Assembly: GCF_010500895.1 (NCBI RefSeq)
Contig: NZ_JAAAWO010000017.1
Location: 1-45,435 of the forward strand
DNA from: Alteromonas genovensis
GTDB lineage: Bacteria > Pseudomonadota > Gammaproteobacteria > Enterobacterales > Alteromonadaceae
DNA length: 45,435 nt
Reading direction: 5' to 3'
The position numbers and the translations under genes are program-made. Under the pieces are notes generated by a model. The model was not told where the DNA came from. It ran no database searches and saw only the letters and a list, made by a program, of their open reading frames with translations. How positions within the stretch are numbered: the stretch's first letter is position 1; each line of letters starts with the position of its first letter. This document shows positions 28,034 through 37,125 of this stretch, piece by piece.

Positions 28034-28722
28034 TGTATTTCTGCTCCTGCCTTATTCATCTGACGAACAATGCGGCTTAAGTACACCATTTCGTAGGTAT
28101 CCCCAATAGGGCTAAACTTTTGTGTTGAAGCCAAAAGCTCTTTAGTCGATTTATGCAGAAAATACGTGTTTTCCCACGACAAGCCTACATCAATAAAAGG
28201 CGTATATTCAGGGAACGACACTGTCTCTACTATTTTGATAAGGGGAACTGGGTAGTCAAAGTAGGTGCGGCTTGTTTCACCTTCTACACGCCATGCTGAA
28301 TTCACAGCCAGTCCAAAACCGACCTCAGACAAATCAACCTTACGCTTCCAGTTAAAATTAAGCGTATCGTTTCCACCCAATGGATTATGTTGAAGGTTAC
28401 CCGTATAGAAGATGTCGTTATCTAACCCTTCTGTTTTAATAATAACACCGTGATGCATAGTGAAAATGACTTTATCAGCCGAAACCCAGCGATAGCGATC
28501 GCCATCTATAAAGGCTAACGCCAACGAGGCATTATCACGATCGCCTGCTTTAATTTGCATAAGATCGGCTTTGTTATTCGCGATCTCTTCAACGGTATAG
28601 GTTACCGTTCTGTCTTTTAGCGCTAATTTTAACGTGTTGTAGTAAGCAAGCGTGGTTGTTGAACAACCAGAAATAGCGAGTAATAGAAAGCCAACAGTGG
28701 CCAAGGAAAAATATGGTTTCAT
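28030..28722 (-). CDS. yjbF: YjbF/GfcB-family lipoprotein
   Basis: A 230-residue lipoprotein with lipobox LAISGC (Cys20), probably in the outer membrane because Ser follows the Cys. The mature sequence includes DNASLALAFIDGDRYRWVS and a beta-rich body typical of the YjbF/GfcB family. It is second in yjbEFGH, separated from yjbE by an intrinsic terminator that should reduce its expression relative to yjbE. Confidence 0.87.
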   Translation of the reverse strand: MKPYFSLATVGFLLLAISGCSTTTLAYYNTLKLALKDRTVTYTVEEIANNKADLMQIKAGDRDNASLALAFIDGDRYRWVSADKVIFTMHHGVIIKTEGLDNDIFYTGNLQHNPLGGNDTLNFNWKRKVDLSEVGFGLAVNSAWRVEGETSRTYFDYPVPLIKIVETVSFPEYTPFIDVGLSWENTYFLHKSTKELLASTQKFSPIGDTYEMVYLSRIVRQMNKAGAEIQ

Positions 28723-28792
28723 TTGAATGCGCCGACGAAAGGAAAATTAGGTATACCTGTTTTAACTGTATTTTATAACGTTTTAGCAATAA

Positions 28793-28818
28793 AAAAGCCG
28801 CTAATAAAAGCGGCTTTT
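28793..28818 (-). terminator. Terminator between yjbE and yjbF (partial read-through likely)
   Basis: AAAAGCCGCT-AATAAA-AGCGGCTTTT forms an 8-10 bp stem with flanking A/T runs on both strands. It lies inside the yjbE-to-yjbF interval of one minus-strand gene set. Confidence 0.82.
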
Positions 28819-28834
28819 AATAAATACGTTTTGT

Positions 28835-29194
28835 TTACTGTACTGTCGGAGAGTAAGTAAATGTCACTGGAACAGTGACTGTAGTTGTTGCTGTTGTTGT
28901 ACCAGATGTAGTAACCGTTACTGTGTTAGTTGTACCAACACATACACCGTCTACCAATGGATCCGTACCTTCACAAGTCGGAACAGCTGGATCTGGATCT
29001 ACTACTGTAGGTGCATCAGCGTTCGCGTTGCCTGCAACACCAGCGCCGATAGCTCCAACAACGGCTATCGTACCCACAATCTGACCTGTAGTCAGACCAG
29101 CACCAGTAGTTCCACTACCACCATCAACGTCTTGCGCGTTAACACCAGCTACCATTGTTGCAGCTGCAAATAATGCGATAATCGACTTTTTCAT
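28835..29194 (-). CDS. Small secreted Thr/Val-rich protein in the YjbE position
   Basis: A 119-residue protein with a signal peptide (KKSIIALFAAATMVAGVNAQ). Mature features are a Gly/Ala segment (GQIVGTIAVVGAIGAGVAG, possibly membrane-active), one cysteine pair (Cys at about 74 and 84) and a C-terminal low-complexity Thr/Val region (about 89-112). E. coli YjbE and GfcA are also small, secreted, low-complexity proteins at the head of the operon. Assignment rests on position and style rather than clear sequence identity. AGGA precedes the ATG. The frame open on the opposite strand reflects low-complexity codons. Confidence 0.7.
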   Translation of the reverse strand: MKKSIIALFAAATMVAGVNAQDVDGGSGTTGAGLTTGQIVGTIAVVGAIGAGVAGNANADAPTVVDPDPAVPTCEGTDPLVDGVCVGTTNTVTVTTSGTTTATTTVTVPVTFTYSPTVQ

Positions 29195-29288
29195 AACAGT
29201 CCTTTAATAAAAATACCCACTAATATCCTATGTTAAATCATTCTGAACGCTTTGACTAGAATATAATCAAAAAAAATGACTTAAGTTG

Positions 29289-29966
29289 CTATGATAACAA
29301 GCCCCTTTGTGCAAAAGAAATAGTTTCTTTGTCGCCAACAACAAAATGATCTAGAACAGGCACGTCGATCATTCCCATCGCACTTTTGATCTCGCTTGTT
29401 AATCGAATGTCTGCATGGCTTGGTTCTGCTATACCAGAAGGGTGATTATGTACTAGGATCACAGCAGCGGCATTGTCTTTCATCACTTGCTTTATCAGTT
29501 CTCTGGGGTACACCGCTGCACTATTTATCGTGCCAGTAAACATCACTCTAAATGCAATGAGTTGATGCTGACTGTTAAGCATTAAAAGAGCAAACTTTTC
29601 CTGCTCACAATCTCTTAGCTTGGCCTGTAGATATTGTTTTGTGTCATCGACGTTATGAAATGCATCTTGGCGCGTAAGCTGTATTTCTAAGTTACGACGG
29701 AAAATTTCAAACGCAGCTTGAAATTGTGCATAGCTGCAGCGCCCGATACCTTTTAACGATGTAAAGCGCTCCTCTGAAACAGTGACAACCTCTCGTAGTG
29801 TACCAAGCTCGTTTAGCATATCGTGGGCAAGCTCTACTGCTGACTTTCCTTTTACTCCTTTGCCAAATAGCACCGCAATTAACTCAGCATCACTGAGACT
29901 CTGTGCACCTGAAGTCAGTAATTTTTCTCTTGGTCTTTCACCAAATGGCCATGCTTTGATCGACAT
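29289..29966 (-). CDS. radC: RadC-family JAB-domain protein
   Basis: A 225-residue protein with an N-terminal helix-hairpin-helix (FTSLKGIGRCSYAQF) and a C-terminal JAB/MPN metalloprotease-like domain whose zinc motif VHNHPSG...HADI is complete. The proposed DNA-repair role of RadC is not firmly supported in the literature. It is divergent from coaBC, as in E. coli, but rpmB is not adjacent here. Confidence 0.93.
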   Translation of the reverse strand: MSIKAWPFGERPREKLLTSGAQSLSDAELIAVLFGKGVKGKSAVELAHDMLNELGTLREVVTVSEERFTSLKGIGRCSYAQFQAAFEIFRRNLEIQLTRQDAFHNVDDTKQYLQAKLRDCEQEKFALLMLNSQHQLIAFRVMFTGTINSAAVYPRELIKQVMKDNAAAVILVHNHPSGIAEPSHADIRLTSEIKSAMGMIDVPVLDHFVVGDKETISFAQRGLLS

Positions 29967-30153
29967 TATTGTACTCTAGTTAATGTGAAAGCATGTTATA
30001 TCGAAAACTCAAATCAACGGCGACTGTCTTCAAGGCGGGTTTATTAGTGAAACCCTAACACCTACTATTGTTTACCTATCCCAGATTTTAGCTTCATGAT
30101 AGTTTAGTATGCGTGTATCACTACTATTCGTTTCAATCCGTATTTATATGACT

Positions 30154-31368
30154 ATGTCTCTTGCAAATAAAAATGTACTGCTTGGCGTTACTGGCGGCAT
30201 TGCAGCGTACAAAGCACCCGATCTTGTTCGCAAACTTACCGCTTTAGGCGCTAACGTACGCGTCGTACTTACAGGCTCGGCAACAGAATTTGTCAGCCCA
30301 TTATCTCTTCAAGCTGTATCGGGTAATCCAGTCCACCAGCATTTGCTAGACCCCGCAGCAGAAGCAGCAATGGGACATATCGAACTGGCGAAGTGGGCAG
30401 ACATATTACTTATTGCCCCGGCCACGGCGAACGTATTGGCCAAATTAGCCATTGGTATAGCGGATGACTTATTAACTACACTGTATCTTGCCACCACAGC
30501 CAGCGTATTTATTGCACCCGCAATGAACCAACAAATGTGGAAAGCGCCGGCGACACTGGATAATGTAGAGCGATTAGCACGGTACGGAGTTAATTTTATT
30601 GGTCCAGCAAGCGGAGAGCAGGCCTGTGGAGATTTGGGCGCGGGAAGAATGATGGAGCCAGTAGAGATTGCCTCGATTGTAGGTCAAACAGTCAACCGAC
30701 ATGCAGTTGCTGAGCTTCGTGGTAAACACGTTTTAATTACAGCTGGGCCAACAAGAGAGCCTTTGGATCCCGTGCGATATATATCCAATCATAGCTCTGG
30801 AAAAATGGGGTTCGCTATTGCCGAAGCTGCCGTGAACGCGGGGGCTGAAGTCACCTTGGTGGCAGGCCCAGTTTCCCTTCAAACACCGCGGGGATGCGAA
30901 CGTATAGATGTTACTACGGCAGATGATATGCTAGATGCTTGTGAACAATTCGCGCGCAAGGCAGATATTTTCATTAGTACAGCGGCGGTAGCCGATTATA
31001 AAGCGGTAAGTGTGGCTGAAAATAAAATCAAAAAATCAGATAATGAGTTAACACTTACTTTTACAAAAAACCCTGATATTCTAGCTACAATTTCATGTAA
31101 AGATAACAGACCGTTTTGCGTAGGCTTTGCGGCTGAAAGCCAAGATGTTGAGCAATATGCCCGCCAGAAGCTGATCAATAAAAAGCTTGATATGATAGCG
31201 GCCAACGACATAACAGCAGACGGCTTAGGCTTTAATAGCGACAACAACGCACTTCATGTTTTGTGGAGCGGAGGCGATAAAAAGTTACCCGCCACCAGCA
31301 AAAGTGAATTAGCGCACCAATTAATATCGCTAATAACAACACGGCTTAATGAAATCGAAAAAAATTAA
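30154..31368 (+). CDS. coaBC: Bifunctional phosphopantothenoylcysteine decarboxylase/synthase
   Basis: A 404-residue fusion enzyme for two CoA steps. The N-terminal CoaC flavoprotein half has GVTGGIAAYKAPDLVR, PATANVLAKLA, PAMNQQMW and the clamp GEQACGDLGAGRM. The C-terminal CoaB half starts near GKHVLITAGPTREPLDPVRYISNHSSGKMG and has NPDIL and KK motifs near the end. The frame extends to 30109, but ATG 30154 (MSLANKNVLLGV) aligns with the E. coli start (MSLAGKKIVLGV). Length is normal (406). Confidence 0.95.
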   Translation: MSLANKNVLLGVTGGIAAYKAPDLVRKLTALGANVRVVLTGSATEFVSPLSLQAVSGNPVHQHLLDPAAEAAMGHIELAKWADILLIAPATANVLAKLAIGIADDLLTTLYLATTASVFIAPAMNQQMWKAPATLDNVERLARYGVNFIGPASGEQACGDLGAGRMMEPVEIASIVGQTVNRHAVAELRGKHVLITAGPTREPLDPVRYISNHSSGKMGFAIAEAAVNAGAEVTLVAGPVSLQTPRGCERIDVTTADDMLDACEQFARKADIFISTAAVADYKAVSVAENKIKKSDNELTLTFTKNPDILATISCKDNRPFCVGFAAESQDVEQYARQKLINKKLDMIAANDITADGLGFNSDNNALHVLWSGGDKKLPATSKSELAHQLISLITTRLNEIEKN

Positions 31369-31560
31369 ACGACACCTTTAATGTGTCGATAACAGCAGCT
31401 CAACATGCTGATTAATAGAAACACGGTTTAAGAGTGCTGCCACAAAAGAAAGTGGTAGGCTTGATAAATAATAACAATAAAACGATAACGTTTTGGCATT
31501 AGCCAACTTAACAAGGAACCCGGGTAGAACTTACTCGGTTGCGGAGGAAGTCATTTCGTC

Positions 31561-32151
31561 ATGCCTGCAGTCAAAAAAACAAATCGCAGAGCGCAAATTC
31601 TGCAAGCACTTGCTGGAATGCTAGAAACCAACCCAGGTCAGCGTATAACTACAGCAAAATTGGCGGAAAAAGTGGGGGTTTCTGAAGCCGCCCTTTATCG
31701 TCACTTTCCAAGTAAGGCTCGTATGTTCGAGGGCCTTATTGAGTTTATAGAAGAAACCTTGTTTACGCGCATTAACAAGATTGTAAACGAAGAGAAAGAT
31801 TCGTTAACTCGCTGCCAAATGATTTTGCACCTTATCCTTGGTTTTGCAGAAAAAAACCCGGGTATTACCCGTATTCTTAATGGTGATGCATTAATGGGCG
31901 AACAAGACAGGTTACGCGCCCGTATCGCAAAACTTTTCGAGCGCCTGGAAACTCAGTTAAAGCAAGTGCTTAGAGAGCGCAAACTCAGAGAAGGCAAAAC
32001 CCTTTCTGCCGATGAAGCCATTATTGCAAACATGCTAATTTGTTACACTGACGGGCGCATAAACTTGTTTATCAGAAGCGGATTCACACGCAAACCTACC
32101 GAGCAGTTCAACGAACAGTGGGCAGCCTTTAAACACATGTTTATTGCATAG
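31561..32151 (+). CDS. slmA: Nucleoid occlusion factor SlmA
   Basis: A 196-residue TetR-family DNA-binding protein that, bound to SBS sites, blocks FtsZ assembly over the nucleoid. The N-terminal HTH includes [28 protein letters not shown] (about 28-55). The C-terminal dimer/FtsZ-binding domain includes [23 protein letters not shown]. Length matches E. coli SlmA (198). GCGGAGGAAG lies upstream. The 192-bp gap to coaBC holds only small hairpins; the dut gene found there in E. coli is absent. Confidence 0.95.
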   Translation: MPAVKKTNRRAQILQALAGMLETNPGQRITTAKLAEKVGVSEAALYRHFPSKARMFEGLIEFIEETLFTRINKIVNEEKDSLTRCQMILHLILGFAEKNPGITRILNGDALMGEQDRLRARIAKLFERLETQLKQVLRERKLREGKTLSADEAIIANMLICYTDGRINLFIRSGFTRKPTEQFNEQWAAFKHMFIA

Positions 32152-32181
32152 AAGTAATAGCGCGCTGTCTTTCTGCCAAGA

Positions 32182-32208
32182 AGCGCGCCTGCATTTTAAA
32201 GGCGCGCT
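32182..32208. terminator. Strong hairpin between convergent slmA and the M28 peptidase gene
   Basis: AGCGCGCCT-GCATTTTAA-AGGCGCGCT is a perfect 9-bp GC-rich stem with a 9-nt loop. There is no good T run on either side, so it is a weak intrinsic terminator or an RNA 3' stabiliser. Confidence 0.45.
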
Positions 32209-32283
32209 GACAAAACTTCCGAAAAATGTAGAAGCCAAAAAACGGTTCAATAAGCACCGTTTATTCGTTAATGAATGGCAATA

Positions 32284-33951
32284 TTATTTGCTAAAGGTAT
32301 CCCCAAAAAAGTCGCCTTCATTCCACTGAGGCTTATCTTCTTGATTGGCTAACGTCCAACCTATTTGAGCATTCACCTTCGTAAAGGTTTCAGCCGCTTT
32401 CCAATTAAAGGGCTGGTTAACATCATCGCTAGGCTTGTGATAGTGCGTCGACAAAAACTGCCCAAACACTTTGCTGCCATCTACACTTGGATCTTTTGAT
32501 TTAAGACCTGGCACCATAAACACCGAAGGAACACCTTGTTTAACAAACGCGTAGTGATCTGAGCGTGTAAATAGGGCTTGTTCAGGCCATGGATCTGGGC
32601 TTAGTTCAATATCAGCATTTGCAGCCGCTTTTTCCACCGACTGCTGCAAATCGCTGTGATTTGCACCAAATGCAATAACATCTGCAAACTCATAGGTAAG
32701 AATAGGCATATCTAGGTTTACATTAGCCACCATAGACGTTACTGGTACCGTGGGGTTGCGTGCGAAATAGTCGGCACCTAGCAGTCCTTTTTCCTCACCC
32801 GTTACAGATACAAACAAGATAGAACGCTTAGGCTTTTGTTTCATTTCTCTGAAAAGTCGCGCCGTTTCTAGCATTACAGAGGTGCCAGAGGCATTATCCA
32901 TCGCGCCGTTATTAATGTTGTCTTTTTTAACGGTTTTCGCAAAGCCTATGTGGTCAGAGTGAGCTGAAAATACGACGTACTCATCTTTTAATGTAGGATC
33001 TGAGCCTTCCAACATGCCCACTACGTTTGGACTTGTAATGGTGTCATGCACACTCTTTTTACTGATATCCACTGTGCCTTGTAACGCAAAACCTTTTGGT
33101 ACTTTGTCAGCCTCAAGGTCAGCATAAACGTCGTCTAAACTGCGCTCAGCGCCTTCAAATAACGTGCGAGCAGCCCCTTCACTCATGTAAGCGCCGCCTT
33201 TAAGCTGAGGAAAACTGTTTGCAGGCTCATTGTCATCATTTAGCCATGCCATGCGTGGTGTATGGATGTAACTTAAACGGCTTTGATAAGGACGCACCTT
33301 TTCATTTTTCGGGGTAGTGATAGTAATCATGCCAATGGCACCATTGTCTACGGCATACTTTTGCTTTTGATAACCCGATGCAAAATGCGCTCCTTCTTCT
33401 GAAGGAAAATCACTCGGCTTACCCGCTAGCGCAACGACAATTTTTCCGTCTACATCTACGCCTTCATAGTCGTTGTGCGACAGTTCGTCGGCAACAATAC
33501 CGTAGCCCACGAAGACCATTTCACCACTTACCTTCGCATCTACGTTCAATAAGCTAGGGCCAGCAAGGTATTGTTTTGGATAGGCGAAATCTACGGTATT
33601 GCCGTTTTTCGTCAAAGTAAACTGTGGAGATTCTTGAACTAAGTTTGCCTTGCGAAATGATACATCTTGAATAAACCCATCAGTGCCGGCCGGCGTTAAA
33701 CCATACTTTGCAAACTCTGTTGCAATATAAAGCGCAGCAATATCGTGCCCACGAGAGCCAGTATCACGTCCCTCTAGTAAATCGTCAGCTAAAAAGAAAA
33801 GGTGAGATTTAATTCGCTGAGTATCTGGGCTAAAAGCCCCCTCAGTTGATGCATGGGCTTTTGAGGAATGTTCTGCCGTTGAATGATTGTGTGCACTTGC
33901 AGCAAAAGTCATTGCCGTTAGAGCACTACCTAGTAGTAGTTTTTTTATCAT
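32284..33951 (-). CDS. Secreted M28-family zinc metallopeptidase with PA domain
   Basis: A 555-residue exported peptidase with a signal peptide (to about 20, AASA-HNHS) followed by a His-rich stretch. A PA-like insert spans about 140-290. The M28 catalytic core has zinc ligands in FSAHSDHIG (His331, Asp333), GAMDNASG (Asp352), VTGEEKG (Glu386/Glu387) and NLDMPI (Asp414), plus a late His in STHYHKPSDD. It is probably an aminopeptidase that feeds on extracytoplasmic peptides. It is divergent from the DUF1820 gene. Confidence 0.9.
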   Translation of the reverse strand: MIKKLLLGSALTAMTFAASAHNHSTAEHSSKAHASTEGAFSPDTQRIKSHLFFLADDLLEGRDTGSRGHDIAALYIATEFAKYGLTPAGTDGFIQDVSFRKANLVQESPQFTLTKNGNTVDFAYPKQYLAGPSLLNVDAKVSGEMVFVGYGIVADELSHNDYEGVDVDGKIVVALAGKPSDFPSEEGAHFASGYQKQKYAVDNGAIGMITITTPKNEKVRPYQSRLSYIHTPRMAWLNDDNEPANSFPQLKGGAYMSEGAARTLFEGAERSLDDVYADLEADKVPKGFALQGTVDISKKSVHDTITSPNVVGMLEGSDPTLKDEYVVFSAHSDHIGFAKTVKKDNINNGAMDNASGTSVMLETARLFREMKQKPKRSILFVSVTGEEKGLLGADYFARNPTVPVTSMVANVNLDMPILTYEFADVIAFGANHSDLQQSVEKAAANADIELSPDPWPEQALFTRSDHYAFVKQGVPSVFMVPGLKSKDPSVDGSKVFGQFLSTHYHKPSDDVNQPFNWKAAETFTKVNAQIGWTLANQEDKPQWNEGDFFGDTFSK

Positions 33952-34141
33952 TTTAATTCACCAAGTTTTTATTATACAAAATTTTTATTTCTTGCTTGTC
34001 GCTGTAAGCAACATGTTAACTCAGTTCATAGGGGCAATGCTATGCAACCCCTTTTTGTTTAACACGGGTTTTATGCCATTGCCCGCATAGTAGGGTCGTT
34101 ATAAAATTCACTCGTAATTTTTTAAATGATAAGAGCGGCAC

Positions 34142-34477
34142 ATGTCTAACGAAGCGTTATTATATCGTATTCAATTCATCAGCAATGGTGAGCGATACGA
34201 GCTATATGTAAAAACTCTCATGCAAGGAAGCCTATTTGGCTTTGTTGAAATTGGGGATTTTGTCTGGGATACGCATACCAGCGTTGTACTCGACCCTAGC
34301 CATGAAAAGTTAAAATCTGAATTTGCAGAAGTCACAAAAACCTATATTCCTATGCACAATGTCTTGCGCATTGATGCTGTAAATAAAAAAGGTTCTGCCA
34401 AAATTACTCAATTAGAAAACAAATCTGATAAAGTAACTCAATTTCCTAGTCCAATTTATACACCAACTAAAGAGTAA
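34142..34477 (+). CDS. DUF1820 family protein
   Basis: A 111-residue small soluble protein with the conserved DUF1820 core: YRIQFISNGERYELYVKTLM, SLFGFVEIGDFVW and KTYIPMHNVLRIDAV. Function is unknown. It lies 39 bp ahead of the DUF885 peptidase gene, with a hairpin in between. It is widespread in gammaproteobacteria by recollection. Confidence 0.88.
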   Translation: MSNEALLYRIQFISNGERYELYVKTLMQGSLFGFVEIGDFVWDTHTSVVLDPSHEKLKSEFAEVTKTYIPMHNVLRIDAVNKKGSAKITQLENKSDKVTQFPSPIYTPTKE

Positions 34478-34483
34478 CGCGCC

Positions 34484-34514
34484 GGGGTTTTCCGGTTAAG
34501 GTTACCGGAGACCC
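34484..34514 (+). promoter_or_regulatory. Hairpin overlapping the ribosome site of the DUF885 gene
   Basis: GGG-TTT-TCCGGT-TAAGGTT-ACCGGA-GA-CCC folds with a 6-bp inner stem plus a GGG/CCC outer stem. The Shine-Dalgarno CCGGAGA is partly inside the stem, and the ATG follows at 34517. It could modulate translation, or partly terminate DUF1820 transcripts. Confidence 0.5.
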
Positions 34515-34516
34515 TT

Positions 34517-36274
34517 ATGTATCGCTTGCTTCTTGCCGCAACACTTTTACTTTGCAGCCTAGGCTTATCAGCCAAAAGCTATGATGATAAAAGTCTGTAT
34601 ACACTGCTCGATAACATTTGGCAGTATGAAATGTCTGTATCTCCACTGCTTGCCTCTCGCCAAGGTAATACAGACCTTGCGCATGCACTGCCTGACATAT
34701 CTCCTGAAGGGCTGAGTGGTCAGCATAAAAATTGGCTTAAGTTCCAAAACGAACTGGCTCATTATGATAGAAGCAATTTATCGCAAGATGCGTTTATTGC
34801 CTTATTGATGCAGCGGTACAGATTGGCAAACTATATAGACCAGTACACGTATCGCTCTTATCTTGTTCCCATCAATTCAGAATACGGTTTTCACAGCGCC
34901 ATGGCGTCTTTGCCCAACCTGTCTACGTTTAAGCGCGTAGCAGATTACGAGGCGTATATCAGTCGCTTACAGGCGCTAAAACCCTATTTCGAGCAGCAAA
35001 TTGACTATATGAAACAGGCATTAGCAGAGGGATATACCCAACCTAGCGCAGTACTTAACGGTTTCGAAGATTCTATTTCAACGTATTTAGTCAGCGATGT
35101 GACGAACAGTAGCTTCTACGGGCCCTTTACTCGTTTTCCAGACTATTTTAGCGACACAGAAAAAGCAGCATTGAAAAAACAAGGCCTGCAAGCAATACGC
35201 AACTTTGTACTACCGGCTTATCAAGCGTTTTATAACTTTATGGTGAATGACTATATTCCTGGTGCGCGGGATGAGATAGCCGCAGAGAAATGGCCTGATG
35301 GGGTTAACTATTACGCAAACAGAGCTAAACATTACACAACTACAGATATGAGTCCAAAAGAGATCCATGAACTGGGCTTATCTGAAGTAGCAAGAATTCG
35401 CGCGCAAATGCAGCAGATTGTTGATGACTTAGCGTTTGATGGCTCAATAAACGAATTCATTACATTTTTACGGGAAGACCCTCAGTTTTATGCCACCAGC
35501 GCGGAAGAGCTGCTGAAAGAGGCATCTTTTATCGCTAAAAAAATGGATGCTAAACTGCCGGAATTGTTTGAATACCTGCCCAGAACCCCCTACGGTGTTG
35601 CTCCAGTGCCAGACGCCATTGCGCCTAAGTACACCACCGGCCGCTACATTCATCCAGGTAGAGACGATCAGCCTGGTTACTACTGGGTAAACACCTATGC
35701 TCTTGATAAGCGCCCCTTGTATGCACTACCTGCATTAACCCTTCATGAAGCTGTGCCGGGGCATCATTTACAAATATCATTAGCAGCAGAGCTTGAGGAT
35801 CTCCCCATGGTTCGCCGCAATACCTATATTTCGGCATTTGGCGAGGGCTGGGGATTATATTCAGAATTTCTTGGTATTGAAGCAGGCATTTATGAAGACC
35901 CTTACGATAACTTTGGCCGTTTAAGTTATGAAATGTGGCGTGCATGCCGCTTAGTCGTGGATACAGGTATGCACACAATGGGCTGGAATCGTGAACAAGC
36001 GGTAGACTACATGATGGAAAATACTGCACTGTCTGAGCACAACGTTAACACTGAGATTGACCGTTATATATCTTGGCCTGCCCAGGCGCTGTCGTACAAA
36101 ATAGGCGAAATAAAAATAAAAGCGCTACGTGAAAAAGCAGAAACTGAATTAGGCGAACACTTTGACGTTCGAAAATTCCACCGAGCTGTATTAGAGAATG
36201 GCTCAGTTCCACTTTTCATCTTAGAACAGCGTATTAATACGTTTATAAAGGAACAAAAGGCTAAAGAACTATGA
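34517..36274 (+). CDS. DUF885-family metallopeptidase-like protein, exported
   Basis: A 585-residue protein with a signal peptide (YRLLLAATLLLCSLGLSAKS, cleavage near residue 19). It has the DUF885 zinc-site motif HEAVPGHH (His410, Glu411, His417 region) and downstream GEGWGLYSEFLG, which supplies a third ligand. The long helical body is typical of the family. It is probably a periplasmic carboxypeptidase-like enzyme. ATGA overlap couples it to a small membrane protein. Confidence 0.85.
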   Translation: MYRLLLAATLLLCSLGLSAKSYDDKSLYTLLDNIWQYEMSVSPLLASRQGNTDLAHALPDISPEGLSGQHKNWLKFQNELAHYDRSNLSQDAFIALLMQRYRLANYIDQYTYRSYLVPINSEYGFHSAMASLPNLSTFKRVADYEAYISRLQALKPYFEQQIDYMKQALAEGYTQPSAVLNGFEDSISTYLVSDVTNSSFYGPFTRFPDYFSDTEKAALKKQGLQAIRNFVLPAYQAFYNFMVNDYIPGARDEIAAEKWPDGVNYYANRAKHYTTTDMSPKEIHELGLSEVARIRAQMQQIVDDLAFDGSINEFITFLREDPQFYATSAEELLKEASFIAKKMDAKLPELFEYLPRTPYGVAPVPDAIAPKYTTGRYIHPGRDDQPGYYWVNTYALDKRPLYALPALTLHEAVPGHHLQISLAAELEDLPMVRRNTYISAFGEGWGLYSEFLGIEAGIYEDPYDNFGRLSYEMWRACRLVVDTGMHTMGWNREQAVDYMMENTALSEHNVNTEIDRYISWPAQALSYKIGEIKIKALREKAETELGEHFDVRKFHRAVLENGSVPLFILEQRINTFIKEQKAKEL

Positions 36275-36783
36275 TTGTTGCATTTGGTGTTATCGGGGTA
36301 CTCATTCTGCTTTTGATTTATTTCGTGCTACGTGCGCAAAACTTGCAGAAAGAATTAATACTTTCCCGCTCTTCCAATAAGCAGAGCAACAGCAAAGTCA
36401 ATTACGCTCAACGCAACTTGGTCTTAGTCACTGATGCCTTAGAAAAAAACCTGACACAGCGTTTGCAGAGCCTGTATAAAAGTCGGCTTATTAATCAAGA
36501 CCAATATGATGCATTACTACCTTTGATGACGTACTTTTCAACCATTGTGATGAACTGCTGTGAAAAAGGTGATTCGCTGGAAGAGTCACTCAAAAAAGCG
36601 TTAAGTAATGAAGAGATTTCTTTAGAAGGAATACAGCTAGTTGTAAAAGACTTACCCAGTAACCTTAGAATGTTGTGGTCTAAGAACACAGCCGATGGAT
36701 TTATCGCATTTTGCCAGGCAGTCACGTCGGTAAAGAGCAGCAGCGACCCTCAAGACGCAGGACAAGCTAAAAAAGTATCCTAA
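36271..36783 (+). CDS. Small membrane-anchored protein coupled to the DUF885 gene
   Basis: 170 residues with one N-terminal membrane helix (about 2-22, IVAFGVIGVLILLLIYFVL). A helical, probably cytoplasmic domain follows, with conserved-looking CCEKGDSLEESLKKALSNEE and LPSNLRMLW. I do not recognise a family. The 4-bp overlap with the peptidase stop indicates coupled translation. A terminator follows at 36842. Confidence 0.65.
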   Translation: MIVAFGVIGVLILLLIYFVLRAQNLQKELILSRSSNKQSNSKVNYAQRNLVLVTDALEKNLTQRLQSLYKSRLINQDQYDALLPLMTYFSTIVMNCCEKGDSLEESLKKALSNEEISLEGIQLVVKDLPSNLRMLWSKNTADGFIAFCQAVTSVKSSSDPQDAGQAKKVS

Positions 36784-36841
36784 CGGCCCAGGTTCGGCAT
36801 CACTCAGTCTCGGTGTAATTTTAACTAGTTCGGATTAATTG

Positions 36842-36868
36842 AAAGCTGCTGTTACAGGCAGCTTTTTT
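36842..36868 (+). terminator. Terminator after the DUF885 operon
   Basis: AAAGCTGC-TGTTACAG-GCAGCTTTTTT forms an 8-bp stem plus T run. The rest of the 342-bp gap 36784-37125 is AT-rich and holds the SOS promoter at its right end; I see no gene in it. Confidence 0.85.
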
Positions 36869-37066
36869 CGTTATTAGTGCTTTTAAAGTCTCCATTTTTG
36901 TTTTTCTTCATCAGTTTTTTATTCCCACATTCACCGGGCAATTTTTATACCTATCTTTATTATCAGCTTCTCGCTCATAAAAAGTGTGAAGTGAAATTTA
37001 ATGTCTTCCCTTTTTAAAATAATCAATACGTTAGCAAACTACGAAGTAGAAAGGCGCCAGTTTATC

Positions 37067-37113
37067 TTGAAAAGACTTCACCTCTCACTATAATACTGTA
37101 CATACATACAGTA
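37067..37113 (+). promoter_or_regulatory. LexA-controlled promoter of imuA-imuB-dnaE2
   Basis: -35 TTGAAA (37067-37072), 16-bp spacer, consensus -10 TATAAT (37089-37094). It is directly overlapped by the SOS box TACTGTACATACATACAGTA (37094-37113), with the CTG-N10-CAG core at 37096-37111. The box differs from the consensus palindrome TACTGTATATATATACAGTA at only two positions. LexA bound here would cover the start site. Confidence 0.93.
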
Positions 37114-37125
37114 TTTGTTGGTGTT

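Noticed and set aside
28875..29084. Plus-strand open frame antisense to the yjbE-like gene
   Set aside because: It mirrors a low-complexity Thr/Val/Gly coding region; the minus-strand frame has the signal peptide and ribosome site.
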